Assembly (NCBI RefSeq): GCF_030269365.1
Contig: NZ_BSTF01000006.1
Span: 450,235-514,234 of the forward strand
DNA length: 64,000 nt
From: Lentzea sp. NBRC 102530
GTDB lineage: Bacteria > Actinomycetota > Actinomycetes > Mycobacteriales > Pseudonocardiaceae
Reading direction: 5' to 3'
In this document: positions 35,884 to 43,498 of the stretch, one piece after another
Layout: each line of letters starts with the position of its first letter
Position numbering within the stretch: the stretch's first letter is position 1
Position numbers and translations under genes: made by a program
Notes under the pieces: model-generated
What the model was told of the DNA's origin: nothing
Seen by the model: only the letters and a program-made list of their open reading frames with translations
Databases searched by the model: none

Positions 35884-35940
35884 GTCTACATGACACGAAC
35901 AACAACCCGCGGATGTAGACGTGGCGCGACCCGCTCCGAC
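35884..35940 (+). promoter_or_regulatory. inverted repeat and possible ECF-type promoter upstream of YciI gene
   Basis: GTCTACAT (35884-35891) and ATGTAGAC (35913-35920) form an inverted repeat. TGTAGA at 35914-35919 and CGAC at 35937-35940 are 17 nt apart, a layout like the TGTCGA / CGA(T)C promoters reported for ECF42 sigma factors, with one mismatch. It could be the autoregulated promoter of the yciI-sigma operon. Confidence 0.35.
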
Positions 35941-36001
35941 GTCCCGGGCGAGGATGGGTCACGCGGACGCATCCACGACGTCGTTCGAGAAGGAGCCGAG
36001 G

Positions 36002-36394
36002 GTGAAGTACGTGATCATGATCCACTCGAATCCGCAGCCGTGGGGGCACCCGACCTCCGACTACCTGCCGGACTACCAGGACATGCCGCGAGAGCAACGG
36101 GAGCGGCTGAACTCGGAGTTCGAGAAGATGCTCGGCGAGCTGCACGAGCGGGGCGAACTCCTCACCGGCGAGGCGCTGGGGGCGCCGGAGTCGTCGCGGC
36201 TGTACCGGTGGGACGACGGCAAGCCGCTGGCCACCGACGGCCCGTACTCCGAGGCGAAGGAGCACCTCGCGGGGTTCTTCCTGATCGACGTGGACAGCCA
36301 CGCCCGTGCCGAGGAGATCGCGGCGTGCTTCGCCGGTCCGGGCGAGACCGTCGAGCTGCGGCCCACGATGTGGCCCGGCGGTGGCGAGCAGTGA
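36002..36394 (+). CDS. YciI/DGPF-domain protein linked to an ECF42 sigma factor
   Basis: 130 residues from GTG 36002, preceded by GAGAAGGAG. The family motif is TDGPYSEAKEHLAGFFLIDV (the DGPF-type region, here DGPY). It has a ferredoxin-like fold with a predicted strand-helix repeat. ECF42 sigma genes are commonly preceded by such YCII-domain genes, thought to be their targets or modulators. It overlaps the sigma gene by GTGA. No enzymatic activity is established. Confidence 0.88.
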   Translation: MKYVIMIHSNPQPWGHPTSDYLPDYQDMPREQRERLNSEFEKMLGELHERGELLTGEALGAPESSRLYRWDDGKPLATDGPYSEAKEHLAGFFLIDVDSHARAEEIAACFAGPGETVELRPTMWPGGGEQ

Positions 36395-37650
36395 CCTCAC
36401 GGGTGGTCGAGGACGTGTGGCGGCGCGAGTCGCCGCACGTCCTCGCCGCTCTGCTGCGCAGGCACGGCGACCTGGGCGACTGCGAGGACGCGGCGCAGGA
36501 GGCGGCCGAGGCGGCGGCGCGGCAGTGGGACCGCGACGGCGTTCCCGGCAACCCGCGTGGCTGGCTGATCCGGGTGGCCTCGCGGCGGTTGATCGACAAG
36601 GTGCGCTCGGACGGCGCCAGAGCGGTCCGGGAGGACGCGGTGGCCGCGCGGGAGCCCACCCCGCTCGCGCCGGCGGCCGACCAGGAGCCCCACGACGGGG
36701 ACGACACCCTGCGGCTGTTGCTGCTGTGCTGCCACCCCAGCCTGAGTCGGTCCTCGCAGGTCGCACTGACCCTGCACGCCGTCGCGGGCCTGAGCACCGC
36801 GCAGATCGCCGCCGGGTACCTGGTTCCCGAGCGCACCATGACCCAGCGCCTGACCAGGGCGCGGGCCACGTTGCGCGCGGCCGGTGCGGAGTTCGGGCTC
36901 CCCACCGACGCCGCACTGCCGGCCCGCGTCGCCGCGGTGCTCGACGTCTGCCACCTCCTGTTCACCGAGGGGCACACCCGCTCCAGCGGTGACGCGCTCG
37001 TGGACTCGACGCTCGCCGCCGAGGCCATCCGCCTCACCCGCCTGCTGCACGCGGTGATCCCCGACCACGACGAGGTCGCGGGTGCCCTGGCGCTGATGCT
37101 GCTCACCCACGCCCGCACCCCCGCGCGCACCGACGGCGGCCGCCTCGTGCCGCTCGCCGAGCAGGACCGCTCACGGTGGGACCGCGACCAGATCGCGGAA
37201 GGGGTGCGCCTGCTCGAACGCGTGCTCCCCCGCGGCCACGTCGGGAGGTTCCAGCTCCAGGCCGCGGTCGCCGCCGTGCACGCCGAGGCCACGACGTGGG
37301 AAGGCACCGACTGGCGCCAGATCTGCCTGCTCTACGCCATGCTCGCGCGGGTCGCGCCCGGCCCGGTCGTGACGCTCAACCAGGCGGTCGCGGTCGGCAT
37401 GGCGATCGGCCCCGAGGACGGCCTGGCACTCCTCCAGCCGCTGCTCGACGACCCGGCGATGCGGCGGCACCACCGCACCCACGCCGTGCGCGCCCACCTG
37501 CTGGAGATGGCGGGCGACCTCGCCGCCGCCCTCGACGGCTACCGCCGGGCCGCCGCGCTCGCGACCGGCCTGCCCGAACAGCGCTACCTCAACTCGCGGA
37601 TCAGCCGCCTGGCCGAAAAATGCCGGGCTGACGCGGTGAACGATCGATAA
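36391..37650 (+). CDS. ECF42-type RNA polymerase sigma factor with C-terminal TPR-like extension
   Basis: 419 residues. Sigma region 2 (about 5-80) contains GDCEDAAQEAAEAAARQW and NPRGWLIRVASRRLIDKVR; region 4 lies at about 110-165 (LTLHAVAGLSTAQIAAGYLV). An extension of about 230 residues follows: LLFTEGHTRSSGD, RLTRLLHAVIPDHDEVAGAL, WEGTDWRQICLLYAMLARV. It is typical of the group formerly called ECF42 (now with a DUF6596-type domain). The extension influences activity in homologues, and no anti-sigma gene is present. GTG 36391 overlaps the YciI stop, so the two are coupled. Confidence 0.92.
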   Translation: MTSRVVEDVWRRESPHVLAALLRRHGDLGDCEDAAQEAAEAAARQWDRDGVPGNPRGWLIRVASRRLIDKVRSDGARAVREDAVAAREPTPLAPAADQEPHDGDDTLRLLLLCCHPSLSRSSQVALTLHAVAGLSTAQIAAGYLVPERTMTQRLTRARATLRAAGAEFGLPTDAALPARVAAVLDVCHLLFTEGHTRSSGDALVDSTLAAEAIRLTRLLHAVIPDHDEVAGALALMLLTHARTPARTDGGRLVPLAEQDRSRWDRDQIAEGVRLLERVLPRGHVGRFQLQAAVAAVHAEATTWEGTDWRQICLLYAMLARVAPGPVVTLNQAVAVGMAIGPEDGLALLQPLLDDPAMRRHHRTHAVRAHLLEMAGDLAAALDGYRRAAALATGLPEQRYLNSRISRLAEKCRADAVNDR

Positions 37651-37686
37651 CCTGGCGGCCCACCTCCTTCCTCCCGGAGAGGCACG

Positions 37687-39198
37687 ATGGCCCGCCGCTA
37701 CCTCACGACCGCCATTCCGTACGTCAACTCCAAGCCGCACCTGGGTTTCGCGCTGGAGCTGGTGCAGACGGACGTCATGGCGCGGCACTGGCGGCACCGG
37801 GGTCACGAGGTCCGCTTCCTCACGGGCACCGACGACAACTCGCTGAAGAACGCCATCGCCGCCGCGGCGGAAGGCGTGCCGACCCAGGACTTGGTGGACC
37901 GCAACGCCGCCGCGTTCGAAGGCCTGCGCGAGCCGTTGCAGATCAGTTTCGACGACTTCATCCGCACCAGCGGCGAGCCCCGGCACCAGGCGGGTGTCGA
38001 GCGCCTGTGGCGGGCCGCCGAGGCGAAGGGCGACCTGTACCGCAAGGACTTCCAGGGCCTGTACTGCGTCGGCTGCGAGCAGTTCTGCACCGAGGCCGAA
38101 CTCGTCGACGGCACCTGTCCCGAACACTTCACGCCGCCGGTCCCGGTGAGCGAGGAGAACTGGTTCTTCGCGCTGTCGCGGTACGAGGACGACCTGCGCG
38201 AGCTGATCGAGTCGGGCAGGCTGCGGATCGAGCCGGAGAGCCGCCGCAACGAGGTCCTGGGCTTCATCGGGACCGGTCTGCAGGACTTCTCGATCTCGCG
38301 GTCGACCGAACGCGCGCGCGGCTGGGGCATCGAGGTCCCGGGTGATCCCGGCCAGGTCGTCTACGTGTGGTGGGACGCGCTGGGCAACTACGTCACCGCG
38401 CTCGACTACGGGACGGACGGGGAGAACTACCGCCATTGGTGGGTGGAGTCCGACGAACGCACCCACGTCATCGGCAAGGGCATCATCCGGTTCCACGCCG
38501 TGTACTGGCCGGCGATGCTGCTCAGCGCGGGCGAACCACTGCCGACGACGATCTTCGTGCACGACTACCTGACCGTCGGCGGCCGCAAACTGGGCAAGAG
38601 CCTCGGCAACTCCATCGACCCGGTCGCGATCGTGGACCGGTTCGGCGCCGACGCCTTGCGCTGGTGGCTGGTGCGCGACGTGCCCAGGGTCGGCGACGCC
38701 GACTACACGACCGGCAGGCTCGTCGGGCGCTACCACGAGGACCTGGCGAACGGCCTCGGCAACCTGGTCAACCGCACCGTCAGCATGGTGCACAAGTACC
38801 GCGGCGGCACCGTTGCGCCGTTGCCCGCGCTGCCGGAGATCCCGCTGACCGCCGCCATCGCCGCGGCCCCGGCCGCGGTGGACGCCGCGCTGGCCCGGTT
38901 CGACTTCCGCACGGCCGCGGCCGCGATCTGGAAGATCGTCGAGGACGCCAACCGGTACGTCGTCGAGGTCGAGCCGTGGACCCTCGCGAAGGCGGAGAAG
39001 GCGGGCGACGCGGAGGCCGGGCACCGCCTCAGCGACGTGCTGGCGCTGCTGGTCCACGCCTGCAGGGTGGTCGCCGCCGAGCTGACGCCGTTCCTGCCGG
39101 TCGCGGCGGTGCGCATCGCCGCACAACTGGGCGATGGCGGGAACGAACTCGATCCGCCGCGACCGTTGTTCCCGCGTCTGGAGGTCGACGAGGGCTGA
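37687..39198 (+). CDS. metG: short methionyl-tRNA synthetase (class I)
   Basis: 503 residues from ATG 37687. A class I HIGH-like signature reads PHLG (17-20), and the KMSKS region is altered to KLGKS (301-305, GGRKLGKSLGN). The zinc knuckle region keeps C127-x2-C130 and C144. A C-terminal anticodon-binding helix bundle follows. There is no tRNA-binding EMAP extension. The altered KMSKS loop and the isolation of the gene suggest a paralogue of the housekeeping enzyme, possibly one of the second copies actinomycetes use for resistance or stress, but the main copy is not in the window. The active-site Lys of the loop is retained, so charging activity is likely. Confidence 0.9.
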   Translation: MARRYLTTAIPYVNSKPHLGFALELVQTDVMARHWRHRGHEVRFLTGTDDNSLKNAIAAAAEGVPTQDLVDRNAAAFEGLREPLQISFDDFIRTSGEPRHQAGVERLWRAAEAKGDLYRKDFQGLYCVGCEQFCTEAELVDGTCPEHFTPPVPVSEENWFFALSRYEDDLRELIESGRLRIEPESRRNEVLGFIGTGLQDFSISRSTERARGWGIEVPGDPGQVVYVWWDALGNYVTALDYGTDGENYRHWWVESDERTHVIGKGIIRFHAVYWPAMLLSAGEPLPTTIFVHDYLTVGGRKLGKSLGNSIDPVAIVDRFGADALRWWLVRDVPRVGDADYTTGRLVGRYHEDLANGLGNLVNRTVSMVHKYRGGTVAPLPALPEIPLTAAIAAAPAAVDAALARFDFRTAAAAIWKIVEDANRYVVEVEPWTLAKAEKAGDAEAGHRLSDVLALLVHACRVVAAELTPFLPVAAVRIAAQLGDGGNELDPPRPLFPRLEVDEG

Positions 39199-39208
39199 CC
39201 GTCAGCCC
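39192..39208. terminator. short palindrome across converging stop codons
   Basis: GGGCTGAC-C-GTCAGCCC spans the stops of the methionyl-tRNA synthetase and the Lrp-type gene. With a 5-nt loop it gives a 6-bp GC stem. It may act as a bidirectional terminator. No U-tract. Confidence 0.4.
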
Positions 39209-40233
39209 GGAGTCGTCAGGCGATCGCCGTCCACCCGCGTGCCCGCCTGCTTGAGCTGCCGCAGCACCGGACTCACCTCCATGGTCTCCACCCCCGGCAG
39301 GCCGCCGAGCCGGCCGGTGGTGAACTCGAAGAGGGTGTCGAGGTCGCGGCACTGCACGACGGCGTGCAGGTTGTGCGGCCCGGTGACGGCGGCGGCGAAC
39401 CCCACCTCGGGCATCTCCGCCGTGGCCCGCCCGACCTCCTTGATCCGGCTGGGGTGCACCCGCAGCCACAGGTTCGCCCGCGTGCGGTACCCCAGCGCCT
39501 CCGGGGCGATCTCCACGTCGACGTGCACGACCCCGCTGGACACCAGGGCGTGCACCCGCCGGGTCGCGCGGCCGGGGGTCAGGCCGGACGCGGCGGCCAG
39601 GTCCACGAAACTGGCCCTGCCGTCCGCCGCGAGGGCGGCGAGCAGCTTCTCGTCCTCGAGGCCCAGCTGCTGCGGTTCCCGCACGACGGGGCGTTCCGCG
39701 AACGGGCTGCCGGCGGATCCCAGCGCGGCTTCCTGTTCGGGCGTCAGGGCTCCGGTGAGCGCGGCCCAGTAGTGCGCGCGGCCGCCGACGAACTGGTGCA
39801 GGATCGCCGAGGCCTGCAGGTCGAGCACGGCCGCTGCCCGCGGCAGCCGGTGGCCGAGCAGGTCGTCGCGCTGTTGCTGGGAACGCGAGCGCACCGCGAA
39901 CGTGACCTCGGCACCGGCGGCGCTCAGCGCCACCCAGCTCACGTCTTCCCGCTGGGCCAGCGATTCGGCCATCGCCGTGGCGCTGCCCGGCCGGCAGCGC
40001 AGGCGCACCATCCACCTGCTCTGCCCCAGCGCTCCGGGGTCGACCACGCCGATCACCCTGATCGTCCCGGCCCGCACCATCCGCCGGTAGCGACGCGCGA
40101 CGGTGAGCTCGGACAGGCCCAGCACGGCCCCGGCCGTCGCGAAGCCGATCCTCGGATCGATCTGCAAAGCGCGAAGGATTCGCACGTCGTCCGGTTCCAG
40201 GATGGTGGAATCAGCGATTGGCGGCCCGTTCAT
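39202..40233 (-). CDS. Lrp/AsnC-family regulator with two tandem modules
   Basis: 343 residues, about twice the usual Lrp length. It holds two Lrp-like halves: an N-terminal HTH (about 12-65; LEPDDVRILRALQIDPRIGF) plus RAM-like domain (about 70-150), and a second HTH (about 190-245; LGLEDEKLLAALAADGRASF) plus domain (ANLWLRVHPSRIKEVGRATA and NLHAVVQCRDLDTLFEF). Such duplicated Lrp regulators are common in Actinobacteria. ATG 40233 sits seven nt after a TAAGAT -10 box, so a leaderless message is likely. It faces the SDR gene at 40325, a probable target. Confidence 0.88.
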   Translation of the reverse strand: MNGPPIADSTILEPDDVRILRALQIDPRIGFATAGAVLGLSELTVARRYRRMVRAGTIRVIGVVDPGALGQSRWMVRLRCRPGSATAMAESLAQREDVSWVALSAAGAEVTFAVRSRSQQQRDDLLGHRLPRAAAVLDLQASAILHQFVGGRAHYWAALTGALTPEQEAALGSAGSPFAERPVVREPQQLGLEDEKLLAALAADGRASFVDLAAASGLTPGRATRRVHALVSSGVVHVDVEIAPEALGYRTRANLWLRVHPSRIKEVGRATAEMPEVGFAAAVTGPHNLHAVVQCRDLDTLFEFTTGRLGGLPGVETMEVSPVLRQLKQAGTRVDGDRLTTPG

Positions 40234-40324
40234 GGTGGCGATCTTACGAAGGGGCGGGGTTGAAGGCAGTGACGAACACGTCCGCGGAGCACCCTGGAGC
40301 GCACCCGAACGAAGGAGCCCGATC

Positions 40325-41029
40325 TTGTCTCTCGCACCCACCTCTCCCACGATCCTGATCGTCGCCGCCGGACGCGGCCTGGGGCACGCCATCGCGGAGC
40401 AGTTCCACCTCAGGGGGTGGCACGTCATCGGCACGGTCCGGCCGGGCAGCGGACGGACCCGGCTGCACGAGCTCGCCGAGAACGGCGGCGTCGAGGTCGA
40501 GACGCTGGACATCGGTGACCCCGGCCAGATCGCCGCCCTCCGCCGCCGCCTCGACGGCCGCGAGTTGGACGCCGTGTTCGTCAACGCGGGGATCTCGACG
40601 GAGGACCAGAACGTCACCGTCAGCGAGGTCACGGACGACGAGTTCACCGAGGTCATGCTCACCAACGCGCTGAACCCCATGCGCGTGCTCGAGTCCCTGC
40701 AGGACCTCGTCACCCCGACCGGCCTGCTCGGCGTCATGTCGTCCGGCCAGGGCAGCATCACGAACAACGAACGCGGGCAGCGCGAGATCTACCGCAGCAG
40801 CAAGGCGGCCCTCAACCAGCTCATGCGCAGCTACGCGGCCCGCCAGCCGGAACCGAAGCGCACGCTGCTGCTGATGGCACCCGGCTGGATCCGCACCGAT
40901 CTCGGCGGGCCGGACGCCCCGCTCGCCATCGAGGACAGCATCCCGCTGCTCGTGAACGTCGTGCTGGAGCAGCTCGGCACCCCGGGCCTGCGCTTCCTCG
41001 ACTACCGCAACCAGGTCGTGCCCTGGTGA
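40325..41029 (+). CDS. SDR-family oxidoreductase
   Basis: 234 residues from TTG 40325, which has an ideal AAGGAG seven nt upstream. The nucleotide-binding turn is altered to AAGRGLG; VNAGIS replaces NNAG, the catalytic Ser lies in VMSSGQGS, and Tyr-Lys is YRSSK (residue spacing normal). This resembles C-factor-like SDRs. It is divergent from the Lrp regulator. The substrate is unknown. Its stop is only 3 nt from the convergent GH114 gene. Confidence 0.85.
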   Translation: MSLAPTSPTILIVAAGRGLGHAIAEQFHLRGWHVIGTVRPGSGRTRLHELAENGGVEVETLDIGDPGQIAALRRRLDGRELDAVFVNAGISTEDQNVTVSEVTDDEFTEVMLTNALNPMRVLESLQDLVTPTGLLGVMSSGQGSITNNERGQREIYRSSKAALNQLMRSYAARQPEPKRTLLLMAPGWIRTDLGGPDAPLAIEDSIPLLVNVVLEQLGTPGLRFLDYRNQVVPW

Positions 41030-41032
41030 CCG

Positions 41033-41881
41033 TCAGCAGTGCTGGAAGACGTGGTCCGGGTGGTCGGGCCCGACCAGCTTCCGATCGCGCAACGTCGTCG
41101 TCCTCGGCCTCGCCGGGTCCGCACACACGTCGGCGAACGTGCCGCGCAGGTTGTCGGTGTACTCGACGTCCATCACATGCTCGCCGTACACGTCCGTGTA
41201 GGACGAGCACTCCTTGAAGGCGTGGCACTCCTCGGTGACGGCGAAGTCGAAGCCGACCTCGTCGTGCGCGCGCCTGCTGACCTCCGCCGAGTTCTTCTGC
41301 CCGATCGGCAGGCCGCGCTCGTGGGCCCGCGCGCTGAGCAGCGCCGCGTACGCGAGGTTGTGCTCGACCGTCAGCCGGTCGCCCGACCGCGAGTAAGAGT
41401 CGAGGTTGTCGATCTCCACGGCCCCGAACCCCCGCTCGGCGCACCGCGTGATCGACTCGCCGGTGATCCGCGCCAGTTCGTCCCGGTTGGACGGTGACGA
41501 GGTGTCCACCAGGAACTCGTCCGGCCACTCCGGATCGATCACCGGCTCGCCGCCGGCGTCCTTGAGGACCAGGTGCCGGCGCTGGTCCAGCCACAGCTCG
41601 CGGTCCTGCGGCTGGGTCTGGAAACCGTTGACGTAGCAGACGTTGTACGCGCCGGGAGCGGGTGACGCCGTGCTGTCGCGCGCCACCAGCGTGACGCCGG
41701 CGGGCGGCGGGTACGCGGTGCCCAGCTGGTAGTCGAGCACGGCGGGCGACGGCGGCAGCTCCACCCCCGCCCGCGGCACGGTGGACGCCGGAGGCGAGGT
41801 GTCCTGCCCTTCCGCGCATCCGGCGAGCAGCGCGACCAGCGTGATGACAGTCCACAAAGGACGAACGGGCGTGCGCACCAC
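41033..41881 (-). CDS. endo-alpha-1,4-polygalactosaminidase (GH114) lipoprotein
   Basis: 282 residues from GTG 41881 (GTG 41878 equally possible). Lipobox LLAGC (Cys22) makes it a lipoprotein. The mature part begins with LDYQLGTAYPPPAGVTLVAR and has CYVNGFQTQP, VEIDNLDSYSRSG and GQKNSAEV, which fit the TIM-barrel GH114 family; the Glu/Asp in GAVEIDNLD are in the expected active-site strand. It should cleave galactosamine-containing exopolysaccharides outside the cell. No exopolysaccharide genes are near. Upstream lies a TetR gene on the same strand. Confidence 0.85.
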   Translation of the reverse strand: MVRTPVRPLWTVITLVALLAGCAEGQDTSPPASTVPRAGVELPPSPAVLDYQLGTAYPPPAGVTLVARDSTASPAPGAYNVCYVNGFQTQPQDRELWLDQRRHLVLKDAGGEPVIDPEWPDEFLVDTSSPSNRDELARITGESITRCAERGFGAVEIDNLDSYSRSGDRLTVEHNLAYAALLSARAHERGLPIGQKNSAEVSRRAHDEVGFDFAVTEECHAFKECSSYTDVYGEHVMDVEYTDNLRGTFADVCADPARPRTTTLRDRKLVGPDHPDHVFQHC

Positions 41882-41909
41882 CTCATTCGACCACACCGCG
41901 GCGGTCGCT

Positions 41910-42485
41910 TCAGCGGCTGTACCGGCACCCGTCGAGGAGCAGCCCGATGGTGATCCTCGGGTCGTAGCCGGCGTCGACCCGCTCGGCCCCCGCGCACACG
42001 TCACCGATCGCGCGCAGCAGCTGCAAAGCGGGCACGTCCACCGTGATCTGCCCCGCTTCGCGGGCTGCGGCGAGGATCTCGTCGAGCACCGGCAGCAACC
42101 GGTCGAGGAAGAGCCCGTGCAGGGCGCCGAACCCCTCGGGGTCGTTGCGCGTCGCGGCGGCCAGCCCGTGCTTGGTCACCAGGAAGTCCACGAAGAGGTC
42201 CACCCACCGCCGCAGCGCCTCGAACGGCGACTCCTCCGACGCGAGCAGCGCGGGCCCGGCCTCGGCGCACGCGTCGACCTGGTGCCGGTAGACGGCCACG
42301 ACCAGGTCCGCGCGCGTCGGGAAGTGCCGGTAGATCGTTCCCATGCCGACGCCCGCCTCGGCGGCGATGCGGCGCACCGGCGCGTCCACACCGTCGGTCA
42401 CGAACACCGCGGCAGCCGCGTCGAGCAGCGCCTTCTCGTTGCGCCGCGCGTCCGCCCGCTTCGCGGTCGACTCCCCCGCACCCAC
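41910..42485 (-). CDS. TetR-family regulator of the adjacent hydrolase
   Basis: 191 residues from GTG 42485, behind GGAGAGGGG; longer starts (GTG 42509, TTG 42518) would overlap the operator. HTH: RRNEKALLDAAAAVFVTDGV and RRIAAEAGVGMGTIYRHFPT. The C-terminal half (RRWVDLFVDFLVTKHGLAAA, FGALHGLFLDRL) resembles SbtR-like regulators. It is divergent from an alpha/beta hydrolase gene whose promoter holds two copies of a TCGGAAC-N2-CGCTCC motif. It should repress that promoter. Confidence 0.88.
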   Translation of the reverse strand: MGAGESTAKRADARRNEKALLDAAAAVFVTDGVDAPVRRIAAEAGVGMGTIYRHFPTRADLVVAVYRHQVDACAEAGPALLASEESPFEALRRWVDLFVDFLVTKHGLAAATRNDPEGFGALHGLFLDRLLPVLDEILAAAREAGQITVDVPALQLLRAIGDVCAGAERVDAGYDPRITIGLLLDGCRYSR

Positions 42486-42511
42486 CTGGGCACCCCTCTC
42501 CACCAGCACGG

Positions 42512-42556
42512 TTGACAATCGGAACAGCGCTCCATATATTCGGAACGTCGCTCCGA
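42512..42556 (+). promoter_or_regulatory. strong promoter with two TetR operators
   Basis: TTGACA (42512-42517) and TATATT (42535-42540) are exactly 17 nt apart. One operator (TCGGAACAGCGCTCC, 42519-42533) fills the spacer and a second copy (TCGGAACGTCGCTCCGA, 42540-42556) lies across the start site. This directs the hydrolase gene at 42605 and would be silenced by the divergent TetR. Confidence 0.75.
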
Positions 42557-42604
42557 TTAGGAGCCTACCAGCCCCACTCCTCGCCCGTTCAGGAGCAATT
42601 CGCC

Positions 42605-43498
42605 ATGCCCGGAACCATCAGCGTCAAGCCCGTCGTCCTGCCCGCACCCGGTCGCGGTGACGACCTCCAGGTGCGCGTGTCCGCCCCCGTCACGGGGTCC
42701 GACCTCCCGATCGTCGTGCTGGCACACGGTTTCGGCGGTTCGATGACCTACTACGACCCGCTGGTGGACTTCTGGACCGCCAACGGCGTCGTGGTCGTCC
42801 AGCCGACGTTCCTCGACTCCCGGACCCTCGGCGTCACGCCGGAGGATCCCCGGTACGCGGACATCTGGCGGTTCCGCGTCCAGGACGTCCAGCGCGTCCT
42901 CGACGACCTGGACGTGCTGCTCGCCGCCGTGCCGGGCCTGTCCGGCCGCGCGTCGCTCGACCGCATCGCCGTCGCGGGTCACTCGTGGGGCGCGCAGACC
43001 GTCGGCATGCTGCTCGGCGCACGGGTCCTCGACGCGGACGGGCGGCCCGGCCCCGACCTGACCGACCCACGCGTGAAGGCCGGAGTGCTCCTCGCGGCGA
43101 CCGGGTTCGGCGGCGACGACCTGACGCCGTTCGCCCAGGAGCACTTCGGCTCCTTCATGTCACCGGACTTCGCGCAGCTCGCCACGCCGTTCCTGGCCGT
43201 CGCCGGTGACGCCGACCAGTCGCTGCTCGGCAAGCGCGGACCGGACTGGTTCACCGACGTGTTCCGCCACGGCCCCGGCGCGCGGGCCCTGCTCACGCTG
43301 TTCGGCGGCGAACACTCCCTCGGCGGGATCCACGGCCACAACGCCGCGGACACCACCGACGAGAACCCCGGCCGCGTCGCGGTGATCCGCCGCGTCGCCC
43401 TGGCGTTCCTGCTCGACGCGCTCGGCGTGGACGACCTCGCGTGGAAGCAGGTGCGGACCGAGGACCTCTCCCCCGAGGGCAGGCTCGACCTCAGGTGA
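42605..43498 (+). CDS. alpha/beta hydrolase (chlorophyllase/lipase-like)
   Basis: 297 residues. An N-terminal strand leads to VVLAHGFGGS (oxyanion region); the nucleophile elbow is GHSWGA (Ser127); the acid is in VAGDADQS and the His in FGGEHSLGGIHGHN. No signal peptide is evident. It belongs to the predicted-dienelactone-hydrolase/chlorophyllase-type group. ATG 42605 follows AGGAGC, and the promoter 65 nt upstream is near-consensus with TetR operators. It probably acts on an ester sensed by the TetR. It overlaps the convergent MFS gene by 8 nt. Confidence 0.87.
   Translation: MPGTISVKPVVLPAPGRGDDLQVRVSAPVTGSDLPIVVLAHGFGGSMTYYDPLVDFWTANGVVVVQPTFLDSRTLGVTPEDPRYADIWRFRVQDVQRVLDDLDVLLAAVPGLSGRASLDRIAVAGHSWGAQTVGMLLGARVLDADGRPGPDLTDPRVKAGVLLAATGFGGDDLTPFAQEHFGSFMSPDFAQLATPFLAVAGDADQSLLGKRGPDWFTDVFRHGPGARALLTLFGGEHSLGGIHGHNAADTTDENPGRVAVIRRVALAFLLDALGVDDLAWKQVRTEDLSPEGRLDLR

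Noticed and set aside
37171..39126. Long minus-strand frame opposite the methionyl-tRNA synthetase
   Set aside because: The plus strand carries all class I synthetase motifs; the minus frame has biased composition and no domain.
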